Source: Microvirga vignae
GTDB lineage: Bacteria > Pseudomonadota > Alphaproteobacteria > Rhizobiales > Beijerinckiaceae
NCBI RefSeq assembly: GCF_001017175.1
Contig: NZ_LCYG01000067.1
Coordinates: 1-36,860, forward strand
Direction of reading: 5' to 3'
Length of the DNA: 36,860 nt
The notes beneath the pieces were generated by a model. It saw only the letters and a program-made list of their open reading frames with translations. It ran no database searches and was not told the DNA's origin. A program made the translations under genes and the position numbers. This document shows positions 14,374 through 22,869 of this stretch, piece by piece; within the stretch, counting starts at the first letter, position 1; the number at the start of each line of letters is the position of its first letter.

Positions 14374-14659
14374 TGTGGCTTGGCGTAATGCGCTTCACGT
14401 CATCCACTTGGTGGATGCGGGCGGCATAGCGACGACGGCGGATCAGGGTTGAGATGGCGTGGTGGCAGCCATCAGGTCCGCCACATAAGGTTGTCAGGTC
14501 ATCAACGGCTTCGGTGCCAAGCACTGCCGGATAGCAGCGATGGTGAACCTCCAGGTTCTCGCTCGCATTGCAGCCCCGGCAGCGGAAGCCATCACGAGCC
14601 AGCGCTTCCTGGCGCAAGGCCGTCCATCGAGGGGATGCGATGTATTCCTCATAGGTCAC
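14222..14659 (-). CDS. HNH endonuclease
   Basis: Starting at GTG 14659 with GAGGA upstream: MTYEEYIASPRWTALRQEAL, then CRGC (first Cys pair), LEVHHRCYP (the catalytic HH) and CGGPDGCHHAI (second Cys pair and His). This is a complete HNH motif of the phage and restriction type with a structural zinc. The real domain ends near residue 95. The last 50 codons overlap the next gene in a different frame, so the original stop may have been near 14360 and lost by a frameshift. DNA cleavage is the expected activity. Confidence 0.8.
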   Translation of the reverse strand: MTYEEYIASPRWTALRQEALARDGFRCRGCNASENLEVHHRCYPAVLGTEAVDDLTTLCGGPDGCHHAISTLIRRRRYAARIHQVDDVKRITPSHIESAHAVREIEVSSYRRIGPDLSQWTPRQPARSNSQGDEAGIRQASQDGC

Positions 14660-14804
14660 GCCCGTTGTCCTCAGACGATGGACCGGAAGCGGGAATCACT
14701 TCCGCACCTAGATTAAAGCTTGGCTGTTTGCTGAGGGAGAACGGCGCTCTCGGGGAGCTAGGGAAACATTCTGCGCTCTGAGATATAATGTCCGCCGCGT
14801 CGGG

Positions 14805-14843
14805 TGCTATGAGCGCCTGCTGAGGTTCTATGGCCGGGTCTAA
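14805..14843 (+). pseudogene. C-terminal remnant of a paralogue of the 12594 gene
   Basis: Thirteen codons read CYERLLRFYGRV and stop at TAA, matching the C-terminus CYERMLKFYDRC of the protein at 12594-12902. No upstream part remains in frame. The rest of the 338-base gap from 14660 to 14997 shows no gene I can support. Confidence 0.5.
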
Positions 14844-14997
14844 GGGGCTCGGACGGCGAATTACTCCCATCCACAGGAAGGGTTCGACCCAAACCCAGAG
14901 CTGGGCAATTCTCTAATTCTGCCTACCGGGTGCTTACCGAGGCTGAAGACGGCGAGAGGTTAAAGGTTCTAATCCCGTCTAAGCCTTTGATTTTAAA

Positions 14998-15074
14998 TGG
15001 TACAGCCGCCCCGGCTCGAACGGGGGACCCCCAGATCCACAATCTGGTGCTCTAACCAACTGAGCTACGGCTGC
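14998..15074 (-). tRNA. tRNA-His (GTG)
   Basis: A 77-base cloverleaf with encoded CCA. The anticodon stem CCAGA/TCTGG holds the loop TTGTGGA, so the anticodon is GTG. The acceptor stem is GCAGCCG with CGGCTGT, the discriminator base is A, and the base before G1 is T, so no G-1 is encoded. Most bacteria have G-1 opposite C73; A73 without G-1 is the known alphaproteobacterial variant that goes with a divergent HisRS. The accessory region lies against its 3' end. Confidence 0.95.
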
Positions 15075-15147
15075 ACGTGAGGCAGGGTGTAATCGCGCCC
15101 GCGATCAATTTCAAGGCTTCTTTGAGGTCGCAGAGGCAGAAATGACG

Positions 15148-15171
15148 ACGGCGGGCCGTTTCGCCCGCCGT
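15148..15171 (-). terminator. Terminator-like hairpin after tctC
   Basis: ACGGCGGGC and GCCCGCCGT form a perfect 9-bp stem with a 6-base loop, 25 bases after the stop of tctC on the same strand. The T-tract is poor, but the position fits the end of the tct operon. Confidence 0.6.
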
Positions 15172-15196
15172 TGCAAAGGGTTAAGTTTAGAAAACC

Positions 15197-16171
15197 TTAC
15201 TCGGCGGTGGCTCCGGCAGCCTTGAGGACCGGGGTCCAGCGGGCCACTTCGCTATTGACGAGCTTCTGGAGGCCGTCCGGGGTGCGCTCCTCGGCGCTCG
15301 GGAGGACGCCGCCGAGTTCCAGCAGGCGCTTCTTGGTGTTCTCGTCGTCGAGGGACTTCACGAGGGCGTCGTTGAGCTTCTTGACCACGTCTGCGGGCGT
15401 GCCCTTCGGAGCGAACACGGCGTTCCACGCGCTGACCTGATAGTCACCGAGGCCGGCTTCCTTCGTGGTCGGCACGTTCGGCAGAACCGGCGAACGCTCA
15501 GGAGTGGCGATGGCGAAGGCCTTGATGTTGCCGCCCTGGATCTGCGGGGCCACGTTGACGATCTGGTCGGTCATGTAATCGACCGTGTTGGCCATGAGAT
15601 CGTTCAGCGCCGGACCCGTGCCGCGATAGGCCACCATGGTGGGCTTCGCCTTGATGATCGAGTTGAACAGAATACCCGTGGAGTGGGATACGGAGCCCAC
15701 GCCCGCATGGGCCATGTTCACCTTCTCGCCATTGGCCTTCATGTAATCGAGGAAGCCCTTCAGATCGTTGGCCGGGAAATCCTTCTTGGCCACGATGACA
15801 ATGGGCGTGCCGGCGGCCATGCCGATGGCAGCGAAGTCTTTCGTCGGATCGTATTTCAGATTCGGATACAGAGCCGGCGCTGCGCCATGGGTGCCCATGT
15901 GGCCCATCATGATGGTGTAGCCGTCCGGCTGGGCCTGCGCGGCGCGGGTGATGCCCGTGGTGCCACCGGCGCCGGCCACGTTCTCGATAACGATCTGCTG
16001 ACCGAGCGTGCGGGACATGTGGTCCGTCACGATGCGGGCCACGACGTCCGTCGGGCCACCGGCCGCGAAGGGCACGATCATGGTGATCGGACGGGCCGGA
16101 TAATTCTGAGCCTGCGCCCCCGTTGCGGCAAGGCCGGCGACGGCAGCAAGGGCCAATGCGATCTTCTTCAT
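15197..16171 (-). CDS. tctC: TctC/Bug-family tripartite tricarboxylate transporter solute-binding protein
   Basis: A 324-residue periplasmic receptor, near the usual family length. The signal peptide is MKKIALALAAVAGLAATGAQ, cleaved near AQA. The mature protein opens with YPARPITMIVPFAAGGPTDV, the signature of the Bug/TctC family, whose beta-strand motif binds carboxylate ligands through water molecules. The MIVPFAAGG loop and GAGGTTG loop form the ligand site. It serves the TctA/TctB membrane permease encoded just upstream. The substrate cannot be told from sequence; these systems carry citrate or other carboxylates. ATG 16171 is the start; codons further upstream in the frame are spurious. 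Confidence 0.93.
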   Translation of the reverse strand: MKKIALALAAVAGLAATGAQAQNYPARPITMIVPFAAGGPTDVVARIVTDHMSRTLGQQIVIENVAGAGGTTGITRAAQAQPDGYTIMMGHMGTHGAAPALYPNLKYDPTKDFAAIGMAAGTPIVIVAKKDFPANDLKGFLDYMKANGEKVNMAHAGVGSVSHSTGILFNSIIKAKPTMVAYRGTGPALNDLMANTVDYMTDQIVNVAPQIQGGNIKAFAIATPERSPVLPNVPTTKEAGLGDYQVSAWNAVFAPKGTPADVVKKLNDALVKSLDDENTKKRLLELGGVLPSAEERTPDGLQKLVNSEVARWTPVLKAAGATAE

Positions 16172-16232
16172 CAAATTCCTCCCAAGGAAAGTTATGAGCT
16201 TACATTGTGGGCGCCACGGCCCCGAATGCAAG

Positions 16233-17735
16233 CTACTCGGTGAACACCTCGTCCCTCCCCTTTCGTATGGAGGGCAGGAGCGCGATGACGAGCAGGATGG
16301 CGGCCACGGCCAGGAGCCCTGCGCTAACCGGACGCTCGATAAAAGTTTCAAGCGACCCGCGCGACAGGATCAGTGCACGGCGGAGGTTCTCTTCCATCAG
16401 CTTGCCCAGCACGAAGCCCAGCAGCATCGGCGCAGGCTCGAAGCCGAACTTGATCAGGATGTAGCCCACGAAGCCGAAGAGAGCGATGAACATCACGTCC
16501 GTCGGCAGCGAGTTGATGGAGTAGATGCCGATGCAGCAGAACATCAGGATTGCCGGGAACAGCAGGCGATACGGCACTTTCAGCAGCCGCACCCAAACGC
16601 CCACCAGCGGCAGGTTGATGATGAGCAGCATGAGGTTGCCGATCCACATGGAGGCGATCATGCCCCAGAACAGATCGGGGTTCTTGGTCATCACCTGAGG
16701 GCCCGGAATGATGCCATGGATCGTCATCGCGCCGACCATCAGGGCCATCACCGCATTCGGCGGGATGCCGAGCGTGAGCAACGGGATGAAGGAGGTCTGC
16801 GCACCGGCATTATTGGCGGATTCAGGCCCGGCCACGCCCTCGATGGCGCCACGGCCGAAGCGGCGCGGATCCTTGGCGATCTTCTTTTCCAGAGTGTACG
16901 ACGCGAAGGGGCCGAGCACGGCCCCGTTACCCGGCAGGATGCCCAGCATGGCGCCGATGAGCGTTCCGCGGATCGCCGGCTTATAGGCTTGCCTGAAGTC
17001 ATCCCTGGTCGGCAACAGACTGCCGATGGCTTGGCGCACCACGTCGCGATGCTCGGTGTGATCGAGGTTTCGCATGATCTCGGCAATGCCGAAGATGCCC
17101 ATGGCCAGCACCGCGAAATCGATCCCGTCCGAGAGGAAGGCGAGACCGAAGGTCATGCGCTCCTCGCCCGTTTCGAGATCGAGGCCGACCGTGGAGAGCA
17201 GGACGCCGAGAACGATCATGGCCACAGCCTTGAGGATCGATCCGCGGGCGAGCACCACCGCGAAGACGAGACCCATGACCATGAGAGAGAAATATTCCGT
17301 CGGGCCGAAGAGCAGGGCGAGGCCGGTGAGCGGCTTGCCGAGGGCCGCGATGACAAGGGTCGCTACCGTGCCGGCGAAGAACGAACCGATGGCCGCCACG
17401 CCGAGCGCCACGCCGGCACGGCCTTGGCGCGCCATCTGGTGACCGTCGAGAGCCGTCACCACCGATGTCGCTTCACCGGGAATGTTGACGAGAATCGCCG
17501 TGGTCGAGCCACCATACTGCGCGCCGTAATAGATGCCGGCGAGCATGATGAGTGCGCCCGTCGGGTCGAGGCTGAAGGTGATCGGCAGGAGCATCGCGAT
17601 GGTGGCGATCGGCCCGACGCCGGGCAACACGCCGATCAGCGTACCGACAAGGCAGCCGATGAAGGCCGACAGGATGTTCTGTACCGAGAAGGCAACGGAG
17701 AAGCCGAGGCCGAGATTGGAAAACAGATCGCCCAT
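16233..17735 (-). CDS. tctA: TctA-family large permease subunit
   Basis: This 500-residue inner-membrane protein is the channel subunit of a tripartite tricarboxylate transporter, with about twelve hydrophobic segments. Family markers include GVLPGVGPIATIAMLLP near residue 40, then GAQYGGSTTAILVNIPGEA and a mid-protein repeat ILPGNGAVLGPFASY, the two halves of the permease carrying similar G-x-x-P-G loops. Transport is driven by the proton or sodium gradient. ATG 17735 overlaps the tctB stop as TGATG, with GGGAGG just ahead. tctC follows after 61 bases. Confidence 0.95.
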   Translation of the reverse strand: MGDLFSNLGLGFSVAFSVQNILSAFIGCLVGTLIGVLPGVGPIATIAMLLPITFSLDPTGALIMLAGIYYGAQYGGSTTAILVNIPGEATSVVTALDGHQMARQGRAGVALGVAAIGSFFAGTVATLVIAALGKPLTGLALLFGPTEYFSLMVMGLVFAVVLARGSILKAVAMIVLGVLLSTVGLDLETGEERMTFGLAFLSDGIDFAVLAMGIFGIAEIMRNLDHTEHRDVVRQAIGSLLPTRDDFRQAYKPAIRGTLIGAMLGILPGNGAVLGPFASYTLEKKIAKDPRRFGRGAIEGVAGPESANNAGAQTSFIPLLTLGIPPNAVMALMVGAMTIHGIIPGPQVMTKNPDLFWGMIASMWIGNLMLLIINLPLVGVWVRLLKVPYRLLFPAILMFCCIGIYSINSLPTDVMFIALFGFVGYILIKFGFEPAPMLLGFVLGKLMEENLRRALILSRGSLETFIERPVSAGLLAVAAILLVIALLPSIRKGRDEVFTE

Positions 17736-18409
17736 CAGATCCTCCCGTCATGGTCGGCGACATCGATCGTCGTCGTGCGACGGCCGCGGGTCGTCACAGA
17801 CACAAGGGCGGCCAAAACTGCCATGACCGCGGCAACGGTACGCAGAATGGCGTTCTGCGACCAGTCGGCAGGGAACAGCTCGGCCAGAGCCCGCGGGAAC
17901 AGCGGAATCGGCAGGTTGAGCAAAGCGCCATCGCCGAAGAGCACCATGCAGAAGGGCGTCAGGCTCAAGCTGAGGATCACAAGATCCCTGAAACGTGCCT
18001 CCGGCGTCGCGAAGCCGCCGATGAGGATGGCGAGCGGCCCTGCCACCATGAGGCCGAGCCCCGGAACGGCGAGATCCCCGAAGGCATAGCCGCGGATCGT
18101 CACGCCGAAGGCCAGGATCGCCGAGATGATGAAGAAGGGCCCTCTGATGCTCCAACGCTCCAGCGGCTCACCATCCTTGATGAAGGCGAAGACGAGGAGA
18201 GCAAGCCCCGAGAGGCCGACGCCGAAGGCGAGCCAGCGGGGAAGCATGGCAGGACCCATGGCGTTCAGGGTGCCCTGGTCCAGGTCCTTCGTGAGCCAAA
18301 GCGCCAGCGCCGCAAGAAAGAGCAGGAAGAGCCCCCCGGCAAGGCTTTGCGGGGCCCGGACCGGCCCATGGCGCGAAGCCGCCCCTGAGCCTTCGTGAGA
18401 AGCAGACAT
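17735..18409 (-). CDS. tctB: TctB-family small permease subunit
   Basis: A 224-residue inner-membrane protein with about four hydrophobic helices; GGLFLLFLAALALWLTKDLD near residue 35 and the proline-rich MGPAMLPRWLAFGVGL are typical of TctB. It is the small membrane partner of TctA. ATG 18409 is preceded by GGGAGG; the open frame extends 15 codons more but without a better site. It is first in the tctB-tctA-tctC operon. A 455-base gap with no convincing gene separates it from the divergent TerC gene and should hold both promoters. Confidence 0.88.
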   Translation of the reverse strand: MSASHEGSGAASRHGPVRAPQSLAGGLFLLFLAALALWLTKDLDQGTLNAMGPAMLPRWLAFGVGLSGLALLVFAFIKDGEPLERWSIRGPFFIISAILAFGVTIRGYAFGDLAVPGLGLMVAGPLAILIGGFATPEARFRDLVILSLSLTPFCMVLFGDGALLNLPIPLFPRALAELFPADWSQNAILRTVAAVMAVLAALVSVTTRGRRTTTIDVADHDGRI

Positions 18410-18864
18410 GAACGACCTCCCGAACGGACGCGCTGAGGCGCCCACCTGTTTCATCCGCTATGTGGCCCAAGGCACCGGCTTGGATCAAGCGCCTGTACCG
18501 TAAGGCTTTAGTCTTCTCAACAGATCCTGCTCACCCGCTCGAGAGCCTGGACTCGCGGAACGAAGCCTGACAAAAATCCTTATGTCGCACGAGCGCCCCT
18601 CGGAAAGCATGGACGGTATGACTTGATCGACCGCCTCGGCTTGTCTAGAAGTTCGCGCTGATAGCCAGGCCGGGCCCCTCTGGTCGCTCTCCTTTGAGCG
18701 GCGATGTCGGACTGGATGAACCAGGGTGGCCTGGATTCGTTCAAGCAGACGGTTTTGCCCGATTTTTAAGCCAGGGGTCGGCTCGGTCGGCCGAGCTGGT
18801 GCGGGACAAGGGTCTTCTCGAACGTATCGCATGCGCTGCTCTTCAACCGACAATGAGGCAACGC

Positions 18865-19533
18865 ATGTTTGAACTCTCACAATTCTTCGGACCCGAGATT
18901 GTCGCTTTCCTGATGGTGATCGGCATCGACCTGGCGCTCGCCGGTGACAATGCCATCGTCATCGGCCTTGCCGCCGCAGGCCTTCCCAAGGAACAGCGCA
19001 ACAAGGCCATTCTGCTCGGTGTTCTCGCGGCTACGGCCCTGCGCATCGTCTTCGCCCTCGTGACGACCCAGCTTCTGGCCATCGTGGGTCTGCTCCTGGC
19101 CGGTGGCATTCTGCTGCTGTGGGTCTGCTGGAAGATGTGGCGCGAGCTGCGCACGACCCATGAGGAAGAAGAGGCCGCCGAGGAGGCGCTGGAAGGCGTG
19201 GACCTCAACAAGGACGGCACCATCGCCGGCGGCGCACCGCGCAAGACCTTTGCCCAGGCCGCTTGGCAGATCGTCATCGCCGACGTGTCGATGTCCCTCG
19301 ACAACGTGCTCGCCGTGGCCGGAGCGGCGCGTGAGCATCCCTACATCCTGGCCTTCGGTCTGCTCCTCTCCATCGCCCTCATGGGCGTTGCCGCGTCCTT
19401 CATCGCCCGCCTGCTCCAGCGCTATCGCTGGATCGCCTATGTGGGCCTTGCGATCATCCTCTATGTGGCGCTCAAGATGATCTACGAAGGCTTCGCGGAA
19501 GTGTATCCCTACATGAACGCGGCGCTTACTTAA
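18865..19533 (+). CDS. TerC-family integral membrane protein (YjbE/YkoY type)
   Basis: A 222-residue membrane protein with two homologous halves, each with a D-N motif: IDLALAGDNAIVIGLAAAGL near residue 20 and DVSMSLDNVLAVAGAAR near residue 140, the likely metal-binding aspartates. A cytoplasmic acidic loop (EEEEAAEEALEGVDLNKDGT) lies between them. TerC-family members export manganese or related metals. I start at ATG 18865, with GAGG seven bases upstream; a further ATG at 18853 is possible. I looked in the leader for a yybP-ykoY manganese riboswitch and did not see its conserved core. Confidence 0.88.
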   Translation: MFELSQFFGPEIVAFLMVIGIDLALAGDNAIVIGLAAAGLPKEQRNKAILLGVLAATALRIVFALVTTQLLAIVGLLLAGGILLLWVCWKMWRELRTTHEEEEAAEEALEGVDLNKDGTIAGGAPRKTFAQAAWQIVIADVSMSLDNVLAVAGAAREHPYILAFGLLLSIALMGVAASFIARLLQRYRWIAYVGLAIILYVALKMIYEGFAEVYPYMNAALT

Positions 19534-19595
19534 GAAGTATTCGGGCACTCGACCATCGTTACGATTGACGGCGGGGATGCGGGAGGGCAGAGAGC

Positions 19596-20306
19596 TTGAC
19601 CCTGATGTCCTCTTCTCCCCGCCCTTTCTTTTCTCTGGCAGGTCTTCGCCACGGCGCACGCGCCGCGCTGCCTGCTTTTCCCGGCTTCGTCATGTTCGCC
19701 GCGGCCTTCGGCACGGCGGCTGCCCAGAAGGGTTTGTCTCTTGCAGAAGCGATGGGCCTGAGCGCCTTCGTCTATGCAGGCGCATCGCAGATGGTGGGGC
19801 TCGAGATCTGGCAGCAGGTTTGGACGCACACGACGATCCTCACCATCATGACGGTCACCGCCGTCGTGAACTCGCGCATGATTCTGCTGGGGGCCACGCT
19901 CCAGCCCTGGCTGCGGCATGAGCCTCTTGCCCGGAGCGCCCTCAATCTCTTTCTCATCACGGAAGCCGGTTGGCTCATCGGCACGCGCTATCACAACGAA
20001 GGCGGGCGTGACGTCGGCGTGCTTCTCGGAACTGGCCTCGTGCTCTGGCTGGTGTGGCAGATCGCAACGATCGTCGGGTTCTTCGCCGGTGCGCTCGTGC
20101 CGGAGCCGAAGCGCTTCGGGCTCGATTTCGTGATGCCGATCTTCTTCAGCGTGATGCTGGTGCCACTCTGGAAAGGACCTCGCACCGCCCTCCCCTGGCT
20201 GGTGGCGGGCTTCGTGTCATTCGTCGTGCATGCCCTCGTGCCGGGTTACGGATTCATCATCGCCGGCGCGCTGGCCGGCGTCATTGCAGGGATGCTGATC
20301 GAATGA
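19596..20306 (+). CDS. azlC: AzlC-family branched-chain amino acid exporter, large subunit
   Basis: A 236-residue inner-membrane protein with the AzlC opening GLRHGARAALPAFPGFVMFA and the AAAFGTAAAQKGLSLAEAMGL / YAGASQMVGLEIW segment. Several more hydrophobic helices follow. With AzlD it exports branched-chain amino acids. I favour TTG 19596, which has GGGAGGG eight bases ahead, over ATG 19605. Its stop overlaps the start of azlD as ATGA. Confidence 0.9.
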   Translation: MTLMSSSPRPFFSLAGLRHGARAALPAFPGFVMFAAAFGTAAAQKGLSLAEAMGLSAFVYAGASQMVGLEIWQQVWTHTTILTIMTVTAVVNSRMILLGATLQPWLRHEPLARSALNLFLITEAGWLIGTRYHNEGGRDVGVLLGTGLVLWLVWQIATIVGFFAGALVPEPKRFGLDFVMPIFFSVMLVPLWKGPRTALPWLVAGFVSFVVHALVPGYGFIIAGALAGVIAGMLIE

Positions 20307-20626
20307 GTGAGTTCAGCGCCTTCATCACGAGCCCCTGGGGCTCGGTCCTTGCAATCGCGGCCATGACGCTCGTCACGTTCCTGTGCCGGATCGGCGGCGT
20401 CGTGCTCATGAGCCACGTGCGCATCACGCCGCGCGTCGAACGCGGACTTCGCGCGCTTCCGGGCTCCATCATTCTCGCGACGATCCTGCCCGTTGCGCTC
20501 GACAATGGCTTTCCTGCGCTCATCACGCTTGGTGCTGCCATTGCCGTGATGGCGCTCACCCGCATCGACCTTCTCGGTCTTGCGGCGGGCCTAGGCACCC
20601 TCTCCGTCATCCGGGCTCTTCTGTGA
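20303..20626 (+). CDS. azlD: AzlD-family branched-chain amino acid exporter, small subunit
   Basis: A 107-residue membrane protein with three to four hydrophobic helices; MTLVTFLCRIGGVVLMSHVR and RALPGSIILATILPVALDNG are AzlD-like. It overlaps azlC by the ATGA junction and is translationally coupled to it. Its last 36 bases overlap the end of the convergent phosphatase gene. No terminator is visible between the converging genes. Confidence 0.88.
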   Translation: MSEFSAFITSPWGSVLAIAAMTLVTFLCRIGGVVLMSHVRITPRVERGLRALPGSIILATILPVALDNGFPALITLGAAIAVMALTRIDLLGLAAGLGTLSVIRALL

Positions 20627-21070
20627 GCTCTTGAGCCGCAAACGAATGCGATACATCAAGCCGTCGCGGATGTTGCGATAGGCATCGAGCACATGGTCGC
20701 GGGAGCCTTGTGTGATCGTCGGATCAGGCGTCGGCCAATATTCGACCTCAGCCGCGATGGTGCGCGTCAGTTCAAGTGCCGCGTGGTGCGCTTCCGGCGA
20801 GAGAGTGATGATGAGATCGAAGTTGAGCCCCTCCCACTCCTCAAGCTCATCCAGCGTGCGCGGCCTGTGCTTGGAGGCGTCGATGCCGATCTCGGCAAGG
20901 ATGGATACCATAAAGCTGTCCGGCTCGCTTTTACGGACGCCGGCGGACTGCACATAGATGGACTTGCCGAAATAGTGGCGCGCGATCGCCTCGGCCATGG
21001 GCGAGCGAACGGAATTCATCGCGCAGACGAACAGAACCGAGTGAATCCGCTTCGGGCGCGCGTCGTCCAC
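20591..21070 (-). CDS. Low-molecular-weight protein-tyrosine-phosphatase family protein
   Basis: This 159-residue protein has the phosphate-binding loop near its start: VLFVCAMNSVRSPMAEAIAR holds C-x5-R-S, with the nucleophilic Cys and Arg. The PDP motif near residue 115 supplies the general-acid Asp. The usual second Cys and Gly of C-x-G-N-x-C-R are replaced (C-A-M-N-S-V-R). Related arsenate reductases look similar, so phosphatase or reductase activity cannot be told apart. GTG 21070 is the start, three bases after the UPF0262 stop. It is the last gene of the leftward murA-hisD block. Confidence 0.85.
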   Translation of the reverse strand: MDDARPKRIHSVLFVCAMNSVRSPMAEAIARHYFGKSIYVQSAGVRKSEPDSFMVSILAEIGIDASKHRPRTLDELEEWEGLNFDLIITLSPEAHHAALELTRTIAAEVEYWPTPDPTITQGSRDHVLDAYRNIRDGLMYRIRLRLKSSQKSPDDGEGA

Positions 21071-21073
21071 GCG

Positions 21074-21559
21074 TCAGCCTTTCCAGTGAAGCGCGAAAAT
21101 CAGCGTGAACAGGCGTCGCGCGGTGTCGAAATCAACATCGAGTTTTCCGTCGAGACGCTGGCGCAGGATCTCCGCAGCTTCGTTGTGCAGGCCACGACGC
21201 CCCATGTCGATGGCTTCGATTTGCGCCGGAGAAGCCGAGCGGATTGCCTGATAATAGCTCTCGCAGATCATCTCGTAGTCGCGGATGACCTTCCGAAACG
21301 GCGTCAGCGACAAGTGATGCGAGACGAGATGCGCACCGTCCTGCGACGAGATTTCGAAACAGAGCTTTTTCTCGATCAGCGAGATGCGCAAGGCATAAGG
21401 GCCGCCGTCATAGTTCGGCAGTGAAAAGCTATTCTCTTCGAGAATATCGTAGATCGCGATGGCCCGCTCATGTTCCTGATCGGGATTGCCGCGGCCGATG
21501 GATGCCTCGTCGAGGGTGACCGCGACCAGGCGGCACCGCTCCTTCGTTGTGCTCGACAT
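21074..21559 (-). CDS. UPF0262 family protein
   Basis: A 161-residue protein of a family found almost only in Alphaproteobacteria and nearly always beside hisD. RLVAVTLDEASIGRGNPDQE, ERAIAIYDILEENSFSLPN and SLTPFRKVIRDYEMICESYY are its conserved parts. The start is ATG 21559, a few bases after hisD ends. Function unknown. Confidence 0.93.
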   Translation of the reverse strand: MSSTTKERCRLVAVTLDEASIGRGNPDQEHERAIAIYDILEENSFSLPNYDGGPYALRISLIEKKLCFEISSQDGAHLVSHHLSLTPFRKVIRDYEMICESYYQAIRSASPAQIEAIDMGRRGLHNEAAEILRQRLDGKLDVDFDTARRLFTLIFALHWKG

Positions 21560-21576
21560 CCCCCCTCCGACAAGCC

Positions 21577-22869
21577 TCACAGGTTCAGGCGGATCGCTAT
21601 GGACCGTGCATGCCCCTCCAATCCCTCAGACCGCCCGAGGGCGATGGCTGCGGGGCCGAGCGCCCGCAAGGCGCCCGGATCGCACTTCAGGATCGAGGTT
21701 CGCTTCATGAAGTCAAGCACTCCGAGGCCGGAGGAGAACCGGGCGGAGCGCGCCGTGGGGAGAACGTGGTTGGGGCCCCCCACGTAATCGCCAATGGCTT
21801 CCGGCGTGTGGCTGCCGAGGAAGATCGCGCCCGCATTGCGCACTTGGGCTGCCAGTTCCTCCGCATTTTCGGCTTCGATTTCGAGATGCTCGGGTGCCAG
21901 ACGGTCGACGAGCGGAATGGCGTTTCCGATCTTGTCGATCAGGATGATAGCGCCGTAGTCACGCCAGCTTGCGCCGGCGATCTCCGCCTTCGGGAGGGTC
22001 TGGAGCTGGCGCCCGACCGCCTGCTCGACGGCATCGGCCAGGGTGGCGCTGTCGGTGATGAGGATCGATTGCGCGGCGGGATCGTGCTCGGCCTGGGCCA
22101 AGAGATCAGCGGCGATCCAATCGGGATTGGCATGGGAATCGGCGAGGATGAGAACCTCGGAGGGGCCCGCAATCATGTCGATGCCCACTTGCCCGAACAC
22201 GCGGCGCTTGGCGGCGGCCACATAGGCATTGCCAGGGCCGACGATCTTGGCGACGGGCTTGACGGTGGCGGTGCCATAGGCCAGAGCCGCAACCGCCTGT
22301 GCGCCACCGATCCGGAAGACCTCGTCGACGCCGGCGAGACGCGCTGCCGCCAGCACGAGAGGATTGGTTTCGCCGCGCGGGGTCGGCACCACCATGGCAA
22401 CGCGGGGAACGCCCGCGACCTTTGCGGGCACGGCGTTCATGAGAACGGAGGACGGATAGCTCGCGCGTCCGCCTGGAACGTAGAGGCCCACCGATTCAAT
22501 CGCCGTCCAACGCCAGCCGAGCGTGACGCCCAAGGCATCCGTCGTCAGCGAATCTTGAGGACGTTGCGCTCGGTGATAGGCCTCGATGCGCTCCTTCGCG
22601 AGAGCGAGAGCCTCAAGCGCCTCCTTCGAGCACTGGGCTTCCGCCGCATCGATCTCCTCGTTGGAGATGCGCAGCGTCTCGGGCTGCAGCGCCAGTCCAT
22701 CGAAGCGGTAGGTGTAGTCGATGAGAGCCTCGTCGCCCTTGACCACCACATCCTCGATGATGGCGCGTACCGCCTGGTCCACGTCCTCGGACACCTCGCG
22801 CTTGGCCGAGAGCAAAGCCGCGAAAGTGGAAGGGAACGAGGTCTCCCGCGCGTCGAGCCGTCGAGCCAT
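21577..22869 (-). CDS. hisD: Histidinol dehydrogenase
   Basis: The 430-residue enzyme catalyses the last two steps of histidine synthesis, oxidising L-histidinol to L-histidine with two NAD+. Zinc and catalytic residues are in place: Gln and His in LLAQAEHDP, the Glu-His pair in RLAPEHLEI, Asp in GDYVGGPNH, and the C-terminal His in LEGHARSI. Length is normal. ATG 22869 overlaps the DUF2948 stop as TGATG; a GTG one codon earlier is possible. The other his genes are not in the window. Confidence 0.97.
   Translation of the reverse strand: MARRLDARETSFPSTFAALLSAKREVSEDVDQAVRAIIEDVVVKGDEALIDYTYRFDGLALQPETLRISNEEIDAAEAQCSKEALEALALAKERIEAYHRAQRPQDSLTTDALGVTLGWRWTAIESVGLYVPGGRASYPSSVLMNAVPAKVAGVPRVAMVVPTPRGETNPLVLAAARLAGVDEVFRIGGAQAVAALAYGTATVKPVAKIVGPGNAYVAAAKRRVFGQVGIDMIAGPSEVLILADSHANPDWIAADLLAQAEHDPAAQSILITDSATLADAVEQAVGRQLQTLPKAEIAGASWRDYGAIILIDKIGNAIPLVDRLAPEHLEIEAENAEELAAQVRNAGAIFLGSHTPEAIGDYVGGPNHVLPTARSARFSSGLGVLDFMKRTSILKCDPGALRALGPAAIALGRSEGLEGHARSIAIRLNL

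Noticed and set aside
14958..14985. A T-arm-like stretch (GGTTCTAATCCCGTC) near tRNA-His.
   Set aside because: The stem does not pair and no cloverleaf forms; at best a decayed tRNA piece.
16194..18089. A 631-codon open frame on the plus strand across tctA and tctB.
   Set aside because: It is antisense to clear TctA/TctB genes; its His/Glu/Arg/Asp-rich composition is what reversed GC-rich codons give.
18410..18864. Possible yybP-ykoY manganese riboswitch ahead of the TerC-family gene.
   Set aside because: Expected from family knowledge, but the conserved GGGGAGUAGC-type core is absent; only short hairpins are present.
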